Shown: one piece after another, positions 34,879 to 43,576 of the stretch
Layout of the letters: every line of letters begins with the position of its first letter
How positions within the stretch are numbered: the first letter of the stretch is position 1
DNA from: Variovorax gossypii
Lineage (GTDB): Bacteria; Pseudomonadota; Gammaproteobacteria; Burkholderiales; Burkholderiaceae_C
DNA: 64,000 nucleotides
Reading direction: 5' to 3'
Assembly: GCF_003965815.1 (NCBI RefSeq)
Contig: NZ_RXOE01000005.1
Span: 186,001-250,000 of the forward strand
Notes under the pieces: generated by a model
The model's database searches: none
What the model saw: only the letters and a program-made list of their open reading frames with translations
What the model was told of the DNA's origin: nothing
Translations under genes and position numbers: made by a program

Positions 34879-36158
34879 TATTGCGAGCGCAGGGAGGCCG
34901 CCGACGGATCGCGTCGGTGGTGGCATTGGCGGCATGCGTATTCAGCGGCCTTCTTGGGGCCCAGCCCTCGCACGTGGTGCAGCCCGGCGACACGCTGTGG
35001 GGCATCTCCGCTCAGCACTACCGGCAGCCGGGCCGCTGGCCCGAGATCCAGCAGCGCAACAACGTGGGAGAGCCCAGGCGGCTGCACCCCGGAACGGTGC
35101 TGTACTTCGCGGACGGTCGTCCGCTGGGCGAAGGCGAGGCGATGGTGCTCGCCGTAACCGGCCAGGCCTGGCAGCGCCGCGCCGGCAAGCCGGACGTGCT
35201 CGTGGCCCAGGGCATGCCGGTGCAGGCGGGCGACACGCTGGCCACCGGGCGGGACGCCTTCCTTACGCTCGGGCTGCCCGACGGCAGCCGCTCGGTGATT
35301 CCGTCGAGCAGCACGGTCGAGCTGCAGACCGTCGGGCGCGACCGTGTCGGCCTGAGGCTGCTTGGTGGCGGGATCGAGTCACAGGTGCACAAGCGGGCCT
35401 CCGGACAGGAGTTCCACATCCGCTCGCGCGCACTGGTGCTCAGCGTGCGAGGCACCCAGTTTCGCGTGCGCGAGCACGGCGGGCGCACGGTGGGCGAGGT
35501 CATCGAGGGCAGCGTGGCCGTGCGCAGTTCGCCGCGGTCGCGGCAGCTCGTGCTCGAAGCGGGGCAGGGCAGCGTGTTCGACGGCGGCGGGAGCGACCCG
35601 GCTGGCGCGGAGGTCCGTACGCTGCTCGCCGCGCCGAAGTTCACGAGCCGCGCCATGTCGCCGACGTCGCCCGGCGTCGAGGTCGAACAGGTCCCCGGCG
35701 CGCAGGGTTATCGCTGGCGCATCGCGCAGGACGATTCGATCCTCGCGCCGCTCGTCGAAGGCTCCAGTGCGAGCACCTCGCTCGCATTACCGAAGGACCT
35801 GCCGCCCGGGTTCTACTACCTGCGGGTCGCCGCCGTGGATGCCGCCGATCTCGAAGGCATGCCGGGCGAGTTGCTGTTCTACATGCCTTCGCCGACCGGA
35901 TCGGTGCGATGGAAGGACGACGGCCGCGTCGAGCTGCTGTGGTGGGGCTCGCCGGACAGGCGCTACCGGCTGGAGATCTCGCGCGACCCCGATTTCGCGA
36001 TCCGACTCGTCGACCTGCAGGACATGCAGGCCGGCAGCGCGATCGTCGGGCCCTTTGTGCTGGGTGGGCGCTACCATTGGCGCGTCAGCGAGACAGAAGA
36101 CGGAACGCACTACGGGGAGCCATTCACCGGCGGCAGCATCGATGTGCCCGTCCGATGA
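34875..36158 (+). CDS. LysM and FecR domain protein, exported
   Basis: 427 aa; GTG start at 34875 overlaps the regulator stop by 4 bp. A signal peptide (residues 1-29) is followed by a LysM domain (HVVQPGDTLWGISAQHY) for peptidoglycan or glycan binding, then a FecR domain (residues about 110-235; LVLSVRGTQFRVREHGG, GEVIEGSVAV) and two fibronectin-like C-terminal repeats. FecR-LysM proteins of this type sit between response regulator and CHASE2-kinase genes in related bacteria. Probably a periplasmic sensor or scaffold for the kinase encoded next. Confidence 0.9.
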   Translation: MILRAQGGRRRIASVVALAACVFSGLLGAQPSHVVQPGDTLWGISAQHYRQPGRWPEIQQRNNVGEPRRLHPGTVLYFADGRPLGEGEAMVLAVTGQAWQRRAGKPDVLVAQGMPVQAGDTLATGRDAFLTLGLPDGSRSVIPSSSTVELQTVGRDRVGLRLLGGGIESQVHKRASGQEFHIRSRALVLSVRGTQFRVREHGGRTVGEVIEGSVAVRSSPRSRQLVLEAGQGSVFDGGGSDPAGAEVRTLLAAPKFTSRAMSPTSPGVEVEQVPGAQGYRWRIAQDDSILAPLVEGSSASTSLALPKDLPPGFYYLRVAAVDAADLEGMPGELLFYMPSPTGSVRWKDDGRVELLWWGSPDRRYRLEISRDPDFAIRLVDLQDMQAGSAIVGPFVLGGRYHWRVSETEDGTHYGEPFTGGSIDVPVR

Positions 36159-38473
36159 GTTTTCGTCGATGGACCATGCGATTGCGAGCCCTGGGCGCGC
36201 CACTGGCGGCGCTGATCGTGTTTCCGGCCCTGCTGGTATGGCTGGCCCAGCGCCCCGGCCTGGAACAGCTCGACATGCATTTCTACGACCGCGCGCTTCC
36301 GCTGGCCGCGCAGTCGCCTTCCCCTGAAATACTGATCATCGCGATCGATGAATCCAGCCTCGCCGCGCTGGGCAAATGGCCCTGGCCGCGCGAGACGCAT
36401 GCGAAGCTGCTGGACCGGCTCGCCGATGCCGGCGCGAAGTCGGTGATGCTCGATCTGCTTCTGATGGAACCCAGCGACGACGCCGTGCATGACGAGCGCC
36501 TCGCGCAGGCCATGGGGCGGCTGCCGGTGTGCCTGCCCTTGCAGGCCAACCGCACGCCGAGCATTCCGCGCGTCGCGCCCGACGAGTTCCTCTCGCCGCT
36601 TCCCATGTTCCGGGAGCGCGCCAGCGGCGTCGGCCATGCCGAGCTGGTGCTCGATGCCGACGGCATCGCGCGCAGTCTCTTCATGCGGCTGGGGCCGCCG
36701 GACAATGCGCGGCCCTACATCGGCCTGCTCATGGCGGGGCGCGTGCCCCCGTCCTCGCGGTCGCAGGGCGTCACCGATGGCGCGGGCTGGCGCTATGCCG
36801 ACCGGCTGCTCATTCCCTACGCGGGGCCGCGCGGCAGCTATCGCACCGTTCCCTACGTGAACGTGCTGCGCGGCGAACTGCCACGGGAGTTCCTGCGCGA
36901 CAGGATCGTCCTGGTGGGCAGCACCACGGCGGGGCTTGGCGACCAGGTCGTGGCGCCGCTGGCTGGGCATGCCCAACTGCTCGCTGGCGTGGAGGTCCAC
37001 GCCAACGCCATCGATCAGCTGATGCACCGCCGCTCCATCCGCGTGCCGGGCTGGCTGGAGAGCTATTTCTGGATAGCGCTGCCGCTGTGGCTGGCCGCAT
37101 GGCTCTTCTGGCGTTTCGAGGGTGCGGGCCTGACGCGGCTCGTCGGCGTTGCGCTGGGAAGCGTTCTCGTCAGCGTGGCGGCGCTCTACTGGTTGCGCTG
37201 GTGGCTGGCACCGGCAACGCCGGTCGTCGGGCTGCTGGCGCTCTACCTGATCTGGAACTGGGGTCGCCAGCGCAGCCAGCTTCGCTACCTGCAGCAGCGC
37301 GCCGAGTTGCTGCAGGCATTGCCGGCAGGCGCCTTCGAACTCCCACCCGCCGACTGGCGCCAGCCCCGGCACGCGCTGCCTTCCAACCGCGTGCTCGACT
37401 GCGCGATATCGCGCATGGTCGGGCTGCAGGTGCTGGCCGAATCCACCATCCAGGCGATGCCGGTCGGCGTGCTGCTGTGCGACTCGCAGGGTCTGGTGGT
37501 GGGCAGCAACGCCGCCGCCCGCGAACTGCTGGGCGTAGCGAACTGTTCCGAAGCGGCGACTCGTCAGCTGCAACACCTGCCGGACCTGCTGCGCTCGATG
37601 CGGCGCCAGTCGAACACGCTCGCTCACACCGACGGCGCTTCTCCTGCGTGGATCGGGCAGGTCCACAGCGAGTACGCGACGAAGGACGAGCGCCACTTCC
37701 AGCTGCTGATCGCGCCGGTGATTCCGGGCGCAGCGCCTGCGCCGTCGGGCTACATCGTGGCGCTGGCGGACTTGACCTCCGAGCGCCGCGCGCAGCAGCA
37801 GCGCGAGCTGTGGCATCGCTTCCTCTCGCACGACCTGCGCAATCCGCAGGCCAGCATCCTTGCGCTGATCGACCTGGAAGAGCTCGATGCCGGTGCCTCG
37901 CCCCTTACCTCTGCCATCCGGCGCGAGGCATTGCGCACGCTGCAACTGGCCGAGGAGTTCCTCGATGTCTCGCACGCCTGGACCGGGAAGTACAGGTTCG
38001 CACCCGCGCACCTCGGCGCGCTACTGCTAGACGCGCGCGATCAGGTCTCCGCGTACGCATCCCGCAGGCAGGCGGAGCTGGTGCTGCGGATGGCCGAAGA
38101 GGACGAGGAGATCGAACTCAGCGTCGACGCCGCACTGCTGACACGGGCCGTGGTCAACCTGCTGAACAACGCGATCAGGCACAGCCCCCCGGGGTCCGGC
38201 GTACAGCTGTGCCTTGCCGCTGACGAGCGGGAAGTCGCGATCGCGGTGATCGACCAGGGAACGGGGATGAGCGAGCAGACCCTGCAGCAGCTGCTTTCTG
38301 GAACAAACGAGGCCTCGGTCGGCCAGCCTTCCGGCGAGCAGGGCATTCGCTCGCACGGACTGGGCTTCGAATTCGTGCGCACCGTGGTCGCCCGCCATGG
38401 CGGCACGATCGACGGCATCGCGGCTCCCGATGCCGGGAGCACTTTCTGGATGCTGCTTCCGCGCCAGGTTTGA
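36155..38473 (+). CDS. CHASE2-domain sensor histidine kinase
   Basis: 772 aa; ATG at 36155 overlaps the previous stop by 4 bp. After one N-terminal membrane segment comes an extracytoplasmic CHASE2 sensor (ILIIAIDESSLAALGKWPWP to VEVHANAIDQL), then three membrane segments near residues 300-370, a PAS-like region (MPVGVLLCDSQGLVVGSNAA) and the kinase core: H box LSHDLRNP with His559, N box NLLNNAIRHS, G boxes DQGTGMS and HGLGFEFV. It should phosphorylate the response regulator encoded at 34150 on an envelope signal, possibly through the LysM-FecR protein. Confidence 0.93.
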   Translation: MSFRRWTMRLRALGAPLAALIVFPALLVWLAQRPGLEQLDMHFYDRALPLAAQSPSPEILIIAIDESSLAALGKWPWPRETHAKLLDRLADAGAKSVMLDLLLMEPSDDAVHDERLAQAMGRLPVCLPLQANRTPSIPRVAPDEFLSPLPMFRERASGVGHAELVLDADGIARSLFMRLGPPDNARPYIGLLMAGRVPPSSRSQGVTDGAGWRYADRLLIPYAGPRGSYRTVPYVNVLRGELPREFLRDRIVLVGSTTAGLGDQVVAPLAGHAQLLAGVEVHANAIDQLMHRRSIRVPGWLESYFWIALPLWLAAWLFWRFEGAGLTRLVGVALGSVLVSVAALYWLRWWLAPATPVVGLLALYLIWNWGRQRSQLRYLQQRAELLQALPAGAFELPPADWRQPRHALPSNRVLDCAISRMVGLQVLAESTIQAMPVGVLLCDSQGLVVGSNAAARELLGVANCSEAATRQLQHLPDLLRSMRRQSNTLAHTDGASPAWIGQVHSEYATKDERHFQLLIAPVIPGAAPAPSGYIVALADLTSERRAQQQRELWHRFLSHDLRNPQASILALIDLEELDAGASPLTSAIRREALRTLQLAEEFLDVSHAWTGKYRFAPAHLGALLLDARDQVSAYASRRQAELVLRMAEEDEEIELSVDAALLTRAVVNLLNNAIRHSPPGSGVQLCLAADEREVAIAVIDQGTGMSEQTLQQLLSGTNEASVGQPSGEQGIRSHGLGFEFVRTVVARHGGTIDGIAAPDAGSTFWMLLPRQV

Positions 38474-38474
38474 C

Positions 38475-39272
38475 TCAGGCTGCGGCGGCTGCCTCGCTTC
38501 GAGCAGCAGCGGCGGTGACGGTAGTGACGCAAGAGCCGTGCCGCTGCATCGCGACGAGCTGATATCCCTGCCCATAGACCGAACGCAGCAGGAAGCCGTG
38601 TTCCCCATGCAACCCGAGCTTGCGGCGTACGCTGGAGGCGCAGGCGTCCAGCGCCCGGTTGCCATCGCGCCGCGTGGCCGCGCCCCACAGCGCGTTCCAC
38701 AGCCACTCCCGCGCCAGTACCCGGCCCAGGTTCCGGAACGCCTGCAGTGCAAAGGCGAACTGGCGCGGCTGTAGCTGGATTTCGTCGTTCCTGAACTGCA
38801 CGACGTGCCTATCCTCGTGAAAGCGGTAGTCACCCCATGCGGTGGCACCGTGGGCGTGGCCCAGAGCCATCGGTGTGCCGTCGCGGCGGGGCCGGGCGAG
38901 GGCGCACGCCAGCCAGTCGAGCTCGTCATTGCTCATGCGGGACACGTCCGCGGCGAGCATCCCGGCCGGCGCGGTGTCGTTGCCCTTGGGCGACAGCAGC
39001 TCCCAGTGCCCGTCTGCGACGGTGAGCAGAACGGGCATGCCAAGCACCTTGCTCACGGCGATGAGGCCGCTGTGCAATGCCTCGTCGTGCTGGCTCACCA
39101 GCAGCAATGCGAAGCGCCGCCCGCCGCCGAGCGCGACGAGCACCTCGTCTGCTTCGGCGAACGCCAGGCACTCGTGTCCCATTTGCTGCAGTCTGTCGTG
39201 GAGACTCGGTCCCTGGGACTCTTTCGCGCACAGGAGTGCCAGGGGCAGGGCGCCGACTGTATCGAAGCTCAT
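38475..39272 (-). CDS. winged-helix regulator with degenerate receiver-like domain
   Basis: 265 aa from ATG 39272. The first 120 residues have receiver-like strand-helix spacing but lack the acidic pair and the phospho-acceptor: the expected Asp at the end of the third strand reads Ser60 (FALLLVSQ). The C-terminal part is an OmpR-type winged helix (LQPRQFAFALQAFRNLG, ALDACASSVRRKLGL, YGQGYQLVAM). It is probably a phosphorylation-independent regulator. Its stop lies one base from the kinase stop, tail to tail, which suggests involvement in the same envelope/adhesin circuit. Confidence 0.8.
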   Translation of the reverse strand: MSFDTVGALPLALLCAKESQGPSLHDRLQQMGHECLAFAEADEVLVALGGGRRFALLLVSQHDEALHSGLIAVSKVLGMPVLLTVADGHWELLSPKGNDTAPAGMLAADVSRMSNDELDWLACALARPRRDGTPMALGHAHGATAWGDYRFHEDRHVVQFRNDEIQLQPRQFAFALQAFRNLGRVLAREWLWNALWGAATRRDGNRALDACASSVRRKLGLHGEHGFLLRSVYGQGYQLVAMQRHGSCVTTVTAAAARSEAAAAA

Positions 39273-39568
39273 GATCTATGGATGGATTTCCGTGAATGTG
39301 CCCGGCAAACGGGACGGCATTTGCAGATCGTTGTCGAAATGAAAGAACGTCAAAAGCCTGCCGTGAGATTTGGTGAACATTCAGTTTGATCGGGAACGCG
39401 AAGCGTGACTTTTCTTGCACCGACATCGGCTGCTTTGTGAATGACTGTGCTGCGCCGAAAGGAAAGTGCGCGCTGGAATCTGATGAATTCTCGCCAAGCG
39501 CTTCGATCGCACGGCCCCGCGTGGCAGCATCCGCACCCGTTTATTCCGACGAATGGAGTGAGAGAGAA
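39273..39568. promoter_or_regulatory. divergent intergenic region
   Basis: 296 bp between the pseudo-receiver regulator and the small membrane protein gene. A GGAG 12 bp before ATG 39569 is the only element I can place. No gene is supported inside. Confidence 0.4.
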
Positions 39569-39805
39569 ATGAAGTGGATCGTGACGGCGTTCCTGGCGCT
39601 GGTGTTCGGGGTGCTTTCGTTCAATGCGTTCATTGCCAACGATCTGAGCCGACAGACGAGCGGCAACCGCATCATCGGCATGTTGATCGATCTCTACGGC
39701 TGGCTCATGGCGAACATCGGCGCCGTGCCCTCGGGCATTCTGTTCGCCGCCTGCGCGGCGGGCACCGTGGTGCTGGCGTTAAGGGACGGCAGAAAGAAGG
39801 AGTAA
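39569..39805 (+). CDS. small membrane protein, 78 aa
   Basis: Start at ATG 39569 (MKWIVTAFLALVFG), since the longer frame upstream has no protein character. Two hydrophobic segments (about residues 2-25 and 45-68) flank a short polar loop with SRQTSGNR. It ends in a basic tail. No family recognised. A strong intrinsic terminator follows directly, so it is a monocistronic unit. Confidence 0.65.
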   Translation: MKWIVTAFLALVFGVLSFNAFIANDLSRQTSGNRIIGMLIDLYGWLMANIGAVPSGILFAACAAGTVVLALRDGRKKE

Positions 39806-39808
39806 GCC

Positions 39809-39834
39809 GAGCGCGGCCACACGCGCTCCTTTTT
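39809..39834 (+). terminator. intrinsic terminator
   Basis: Perfect 7-bp stem GAGCGCG / CGCGCTC with loop GCCACA, followed by CTTTTT, starting 3 bp after the stop of the small membrane protein gene. Confidence 0.88.
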
Positions 39835-40054
39835 CGTTGTTCGAACTACCGTGCAAATTGCCGACCGGCAAGGTGTGGTTCTTGCTCTTGGCGCGGCGGT
39901 TTGCCTCGAGCGTTGCAACCCCAGTGCTTGGCACGCCGCGCATCTTTGCAAGTGCCAGAGGCACCCACTCATGATCCTGGTCAGCGGTTCAAACGGGCGC
40001 GACTCCGTGACCGCAATGCTGCAGGAAAATCTTCTCTATATTCTCTTGTCTTCA

Positions 40055-40477
40055 ATGAAGCACATCGTCATTGCGTCGTTCGCAGTGTTGAGTACAGCAG
40101 CATGTACCAACATTCCTCATTTCAACCGCCCGCCTCCACCAACAGGGATCAGGTATGACCCCAATGTCTTTGTTGCGGGCATTGCAACCATGTCGGATGC
40201 AGAGTTAGTGCGTCAAAAGGAGCTGGCGAATGCGGGCGACAAAAGAGCTGCCTTCAACGTCTACGGACACTATCGCTCTGCTCTGAATGATCAGACGAAG
40301 GCCATGGAGTGGCTTTTGATGGCCGCCGAACTCGGTCATGCTCCTGCGCAGTACAACTTGGGTCAGATCTATCTGCATGATGGCGACAAGGAGAGGGCCA
40401 TCTACTGGACGAGACGGGCAAAGGACAGCGGATACCCAAATGCGCAGGCTACATTGGAGTCTCTGGAGACTCAATAG
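40055..40477 (+). CDS. Sel1-like repeat lipoprotein
   Basis: 140 aa from ATG 40055. The lipobox STAAC puts the lipidated Cys near residue 17 (MKHIVIASFAVLSTAAC). The mature part contains Sel1/TPR-like helical repeats (AMEWLLMAAELGHAPAQYNLGQIYLHDG, of which the WLLMAAELGHAPAQYNLG section is diagnostic, then ERAIYWTRRAKDSGYPNAQA). Likely an outer- or inner-membrane-anchored scaffold of unknown partner. The surrounding DNA is AT-richer than the window average. Confidence 0.8.
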   Translation: MKHIVIASFAVLSTAACTNIPHFNRPPPPTGIRYDPNVFVAGIATMSDAELVRQKELANAGDKRAAFNVYGHYRSALNDQTKAMEWLLMAAELGHAPAQYNLGQIYLHDGDKERAIYWTRRAKDSGYPNAQATLESLETQ

Positions 40478-40528
40478 CTGATGTCCTTCTGGACAAGCCG
40501 ACGTTGAAATGACTGGTGACCAAACACC

Positions 40529-41272
40529 TCAGTGCATTCGCAGATCCGACAGGAACTTCCTCGCCCGCTCGCTCTGTGGATTGGCGAAGAACGCTTCCGG
40601 CGAGCCGGTCTCGACGATGCCGCCGTGGTCCATGAACCAGACGCAGTCGGCCACCTCGCGGGCGAAGCCCATCTCGTGCGTCACGCACATCATCGTCATG
40701 CCGTCGCGCGCGAGCGACTTCATCACCTGAAGCACCTCTCCGACCATTTCCGGGTCGAGCGCGCTCGTCGGCTCGTCGAACAGCATGGCCGGCGGGTCCA
40801 TGGCCAGCGCGCGTGCGATCGCCACCCGCTGCTGCTGGCCACCTGACAACTGGCCCGGATAGGCATCGGCCTTGTTCGCCAGGCCCACGCGCGCCAACAA
40901 CTCCTCGGCGCGATCGCGGGCCTCGCCCCGGCTGCGGCCGAGCACACTGGTGGGTGCCAGCATGATGTTCTGAGCTACCGAAAGATGCGGAAACAGGTTG
41001 AAGTTCTGGAAGACGAATCCGACCTGGCTGCGGAACTTGTTGACGTCCACCGACTTCGCGTGGATGTCGCGGCCATCGAAACGGATGCAGCCCTTCTGGA
41101 TCTCCTCCAGCCTGTTCACGGTGCGAATCAGCGTGGACTTGCCGGAACCGGAAGGGCCGCAGACGACCACCACCTCACCGCGGGCGACTTCCGCCGTCAC
41201 GTGCTGCAGCGCATGGTATTCGCCGTACCACTTGTCGACGGCCTCGAAGGCAATCATGGGAGAGGTGTTCAT
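40529..41272 (-). CDS. polar amino acid ABC transporter, ATP-binding subunit
   Basis: 247 aa; ATG 41272, 5 bp after the permease stop. Walker A GPSGSGKST, Q-loop FVFQNFNLFPH, signature LSGGQQQR, Walker B AMLFDEPTSALD and switch His in CVTHEMGF are complete and read as the GlnQ/HisP type. It would energise uptake through the two permeases encoded upstream. Last gene of a six-gene operon. Confidence 0.95.
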   Translation of the reverse strand: MNTSPMIAFEAVDKWYGEYHALQHVTAEVARGEVVVVCGPSGSGKSTLIRTVNRLEEIQKGCIRFDGRDIHAKSVDVNKFRSQVGFVFQNFNLFPHLSVAQNIMLAPTSVLGRSRGEARDRAEELLARVGLANKADAYPGQLSGGQQQRVAIARALAMDPPAMLFDEPTSALDPEMVGEVLQVMKSLARDGMTMMCVTHEMGFAREVADCVWFMDHGGIVETGSPEAFFANPQSERARKFLSDLRMH

Positions 41273-41277
41273 GGGGT

Positions 41278-42027
41278 TCACTCGGCAGGAACTGGAACGG
41301 GGTGGACGGGCCGGGAGGCCGACACGGCAGGCTGGCCGGCGCGCCGGGTCGCGATGCGCCGCTCGAGGTGCCGCGCCAGCTGCGTCAGCGAGAAGCACAG
41401 GATAAAATAGATGACGGCAAGCAGCACGAACACCTGGAATGGCTTGGTCATCAGCGCGCCGTTGACCTGGTTGGCAGCGAACGTGAGCTCGTTGACAGTG
41501 ATCACGTAGCCGAGCGAAGTTTCCTTGATGGTGGACACGAACTGACCCAGCATCGCAGGGATCATGTTGTAGAGCGCCTGCGGTAGGATCACCAGCCGCA
41601 TCGCCTGCATGTGGCTCAGGCCCACGGCGCGCGCGCCTTCCATCTGGCCCTTCGACAGCCCTTCGATGCCGCCACGTACGACTTCCGACAGGTAGGCCGC
41701 CTCGTAGATCACGAGCGTGGCCAGCATGGTGGCGAAACCGCCCACCGGCCGCCCGATCAGCATCGGCAGGAAGAAGTAGACCCAGAAGATGAACATCAGC
41801 AGCGGCACGCCGCGCACCACGTAGACGAGCACCGTGGCAGGCCAGCGCAGCACGGCAAAGGGGCTGATGCGCGCCAGCGCGAGCAGCACCCCGAGCGGAA
41901 AGGCCAGCGCGATGCCGAGCACCGCGAGCGCGAACGTGATCGCGAGCCCGCCGAGCGGACCGCTCGGATACTGCCCGACCAGCAGCAGCATGCCGTGGTC
42001 GCGCAGGATGGCCAGAAATTCGCTCAT
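41278..42027 (-). CDS. polar amino acid ABC transporter permease
   Basis: 249 aa; His/Glu/Gln family permease with about five membrane segments and the EAA loop EGARAVGLSHMQAMRLVILP that docks the ATPase. Its C-terminal tail is long and Pro/Arg-rich. It pairs with the permease at 42034-42729, 6 bp upstream. Confidence 0.93.
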   Translation of the reverse strand: MSEFLAILRDHGMLLLVGQYPSGPLGGLAITFALAVLGIALAFPLGVLLALARISPFAVLRWPATVLVYVVRGVPLLMFIFWVYFFLPMLIGRPVGGFATMLATLVIYEAAYLSEVVRGGIEGLSKGQMEGARAVGLSHMQAMRLVILPQALYNMIPAMLGQFVSTIKETSLGYVITVNELTFAANQVNGALMTKPFQVFVLLAVIYFILCFSLTQLARHLERRIATRRAGQPAVSASRPVHPVPVPAE

Positions 42028-42033
42028 GCCTTC

Positions 42034-42729
42034 TTACCTCGTCGGGATGCGCAAGCGGCGCTCGGCCAGGCTGCCGCCGGCCATGATCAGGAACGAGAAC
42101 CCGAGGTACACGAGGGTCGTGAAGAGGTACACCTCCACGGTCCGGAACGACTGGCTCTCGATGTCGCGGGTGACGTAAGTGAGCTCCGCGACGCCGACCG
42201 CCATGGCGAGGCTGGAGTTCTTGAACAGCAGCACCGTATGGTTGACGAAGGTGGGCAGCGCGATCCGGACGGCCTGCGGCAGCACGACCTGCCGCAGCGA
42301 CTGCAAGAAGGTGAGCCCGAGGGCCCGGGCAGCCTCCAGCTGCGATTGGGGGATCGAACGGATGCCGCCGCGCAGTCCTTCGGACATGTAGGCCGCCATG
42401 GCCAGGGCGATTGCGAAGAAGGCGAAGAAGAACTCGCTTCCCTGCCGGTTGATCCACTGCTGCCAATCGCCCGGCAGCAGGGTCGGGATGCCGAAATACC
42501 AAAGGAAAAGCTGCACCAGCATCGGAACGTTCTGGTGGTACTCGACGTAGCCCGCCACGAAACCTTGCGCTGCGCGGTTCGGCGCCATCCGCAGCAGGGC
42601 GAGCAGCGTGCCGAGCACGACGGCCAGCAGCCAGGCCGCCGCCGTGAGCTCGAACGTGGTGGCGAGTCCCTTCGCGATCAACTGCGGGTTGTCGCCCCGC
42701 AACAGCACGGAAAAGTCGATGGGGTTCAC
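42034..42729 (-). CDS. polar amino acid ABC transporter permease
   Basis: 231 aa from GTG 42729 (GTGAACCCC). It has the same His/Glu/Gln permease architecture, with EAA loop EAARALGLTFLQSLRQVVLP. Together with the next gene it forms the heterodimeric channel. Gap to the binding-protein gene is 25 bp. Confidence 0.93.
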   Translation of the reverse strand: MNPIDFSVLLRGDNPQLIAKGLATTFELTAAAWLLAVVLGTLLALLRMAPNRAAQGFVAGYVEYHQNVPMLVQLFLWYFGIPTLLPGDWQQWINRQGSEFFFAFFAIALAMAAYMSEGLRGGIRSIPQSQLEAARALGLTFLQSLRQVVLPQAVRIALPTFVNHTVLLFKNSSLAMAVGVAELTYVTRDIESQSFRTVEVYLFTTLVYLGFSFLIMAGGSLAERRLRIPTR

Positions 42730-42754
42730 GGCAGCTCGCCTGGCAGGAGATGGG

Positions 42755-43576
42755 TCAGCCTTTGATGGGACCGCTCTGGAAGCCGCGTTTCAGCTTGTAG
42801 GGCGTGCCGGTCCCGAGCCACTTGTCGAAGATCCTCGCAGCTTCGCCGGACTTCTCCATGCTTTCCAGCACCCCGTTTACGTGCTTGATCAGAGCCGTCT
42901 CGTTCTTGCGCATGCCGATGCCCCAACTCTCGTTCAGCAGCGCCGGCTCCAGGACGTCGATCGGGGCACTGGCCTCGACCTCCGTTTTCCATTTGACGAG
43001 CACCAGTTCGGAAGCCACGGCGGCATCGGCCTTTCCCTGCTGCAGCGCGAGAAAGATCGACGGCGGATCCTGGTACGTGATGACCTGGACGTCGGGAATG
43101 GCCTTGCGCGCCGCGGCCTCCGAGGTCGAGCCTTTGGCGGTGGCCACCCGCTTGCCCGACAGGTTGTTCACCGCCGCGAATTTGTCTGCTCGCCGGGTGG
43201 CGGCCTTGGTCAGGCTCACGTAGTAGCTGTCGCTGAAGGCGATCTGCTCCGCGCGTTCGGCGGTCCAGCCCAAGTTGGCCGCCAGCACGTCGACGCGGCC
43301 CTGCTGCAATTCGGGGATGCGCGCAGGAACGGCCACGAGCTTCAGCTCCAGCTTCACACCGAGGCTCCTTGCGATGGCACCGCAGAAATCGACGTCGTAC
43401 CCTTGGGTCTCCCGTGTCTGGGGATTGGCAAAGCTGAAAGGCTCCGCGATGCCGAGCGTTCCGCACACGAGGGTGCCGCGCTTCTTGATGTCCTCCAACT
43501 GGTCGGCGTGGGCCGCCGCGGCGCTCAGAGTGAGGCCGGCGAGCAGGGGTAGGGCGAGCGGCAAGAGCTTAGGCAT
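42755..43576 (-). CDS. amino acid ABC transporter substrate-binding protein
   Basis: 273 aa with a signal peptide (first 24 residues, cut after AHA). The SBP family 3 fold is evident: GTLVCGTLGIAEPFSF, GYDVDFCGAIARSLGV, PARIPELQQGRVDVLAANLGWTAERA, then AVASELVLVKW. It binds a polar amino acid or a related compound in the periplasm. Its start overlaps the aminotransferase stop by 8 bp, linking uptake and catabolism. Confidence 0.92.
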   Translation of the reverse strand: MPKLLPLALPLLAGLTLSAAAAHADQLEDIKKRGTLVCGTLGIAEPFSFANPQTRETQGYDVDFCGAIARSLGVKLELKLVAVPARIPELQQGRVDVLAANLGWTAERAEQIAFSDSYYVSLTKAATRRADKFAAVNNLSGKRVATAKGSTSEAAARKAIPDVQVITYQDPPSIFLALQQGKADAAVASELVLVKWKTEVEASAPIDVLEPALLNESWGIGMRKNETALIKHVNGVLESMEKSGEAARIFDKWLGTGTPYKLKRGFQSGPIKG

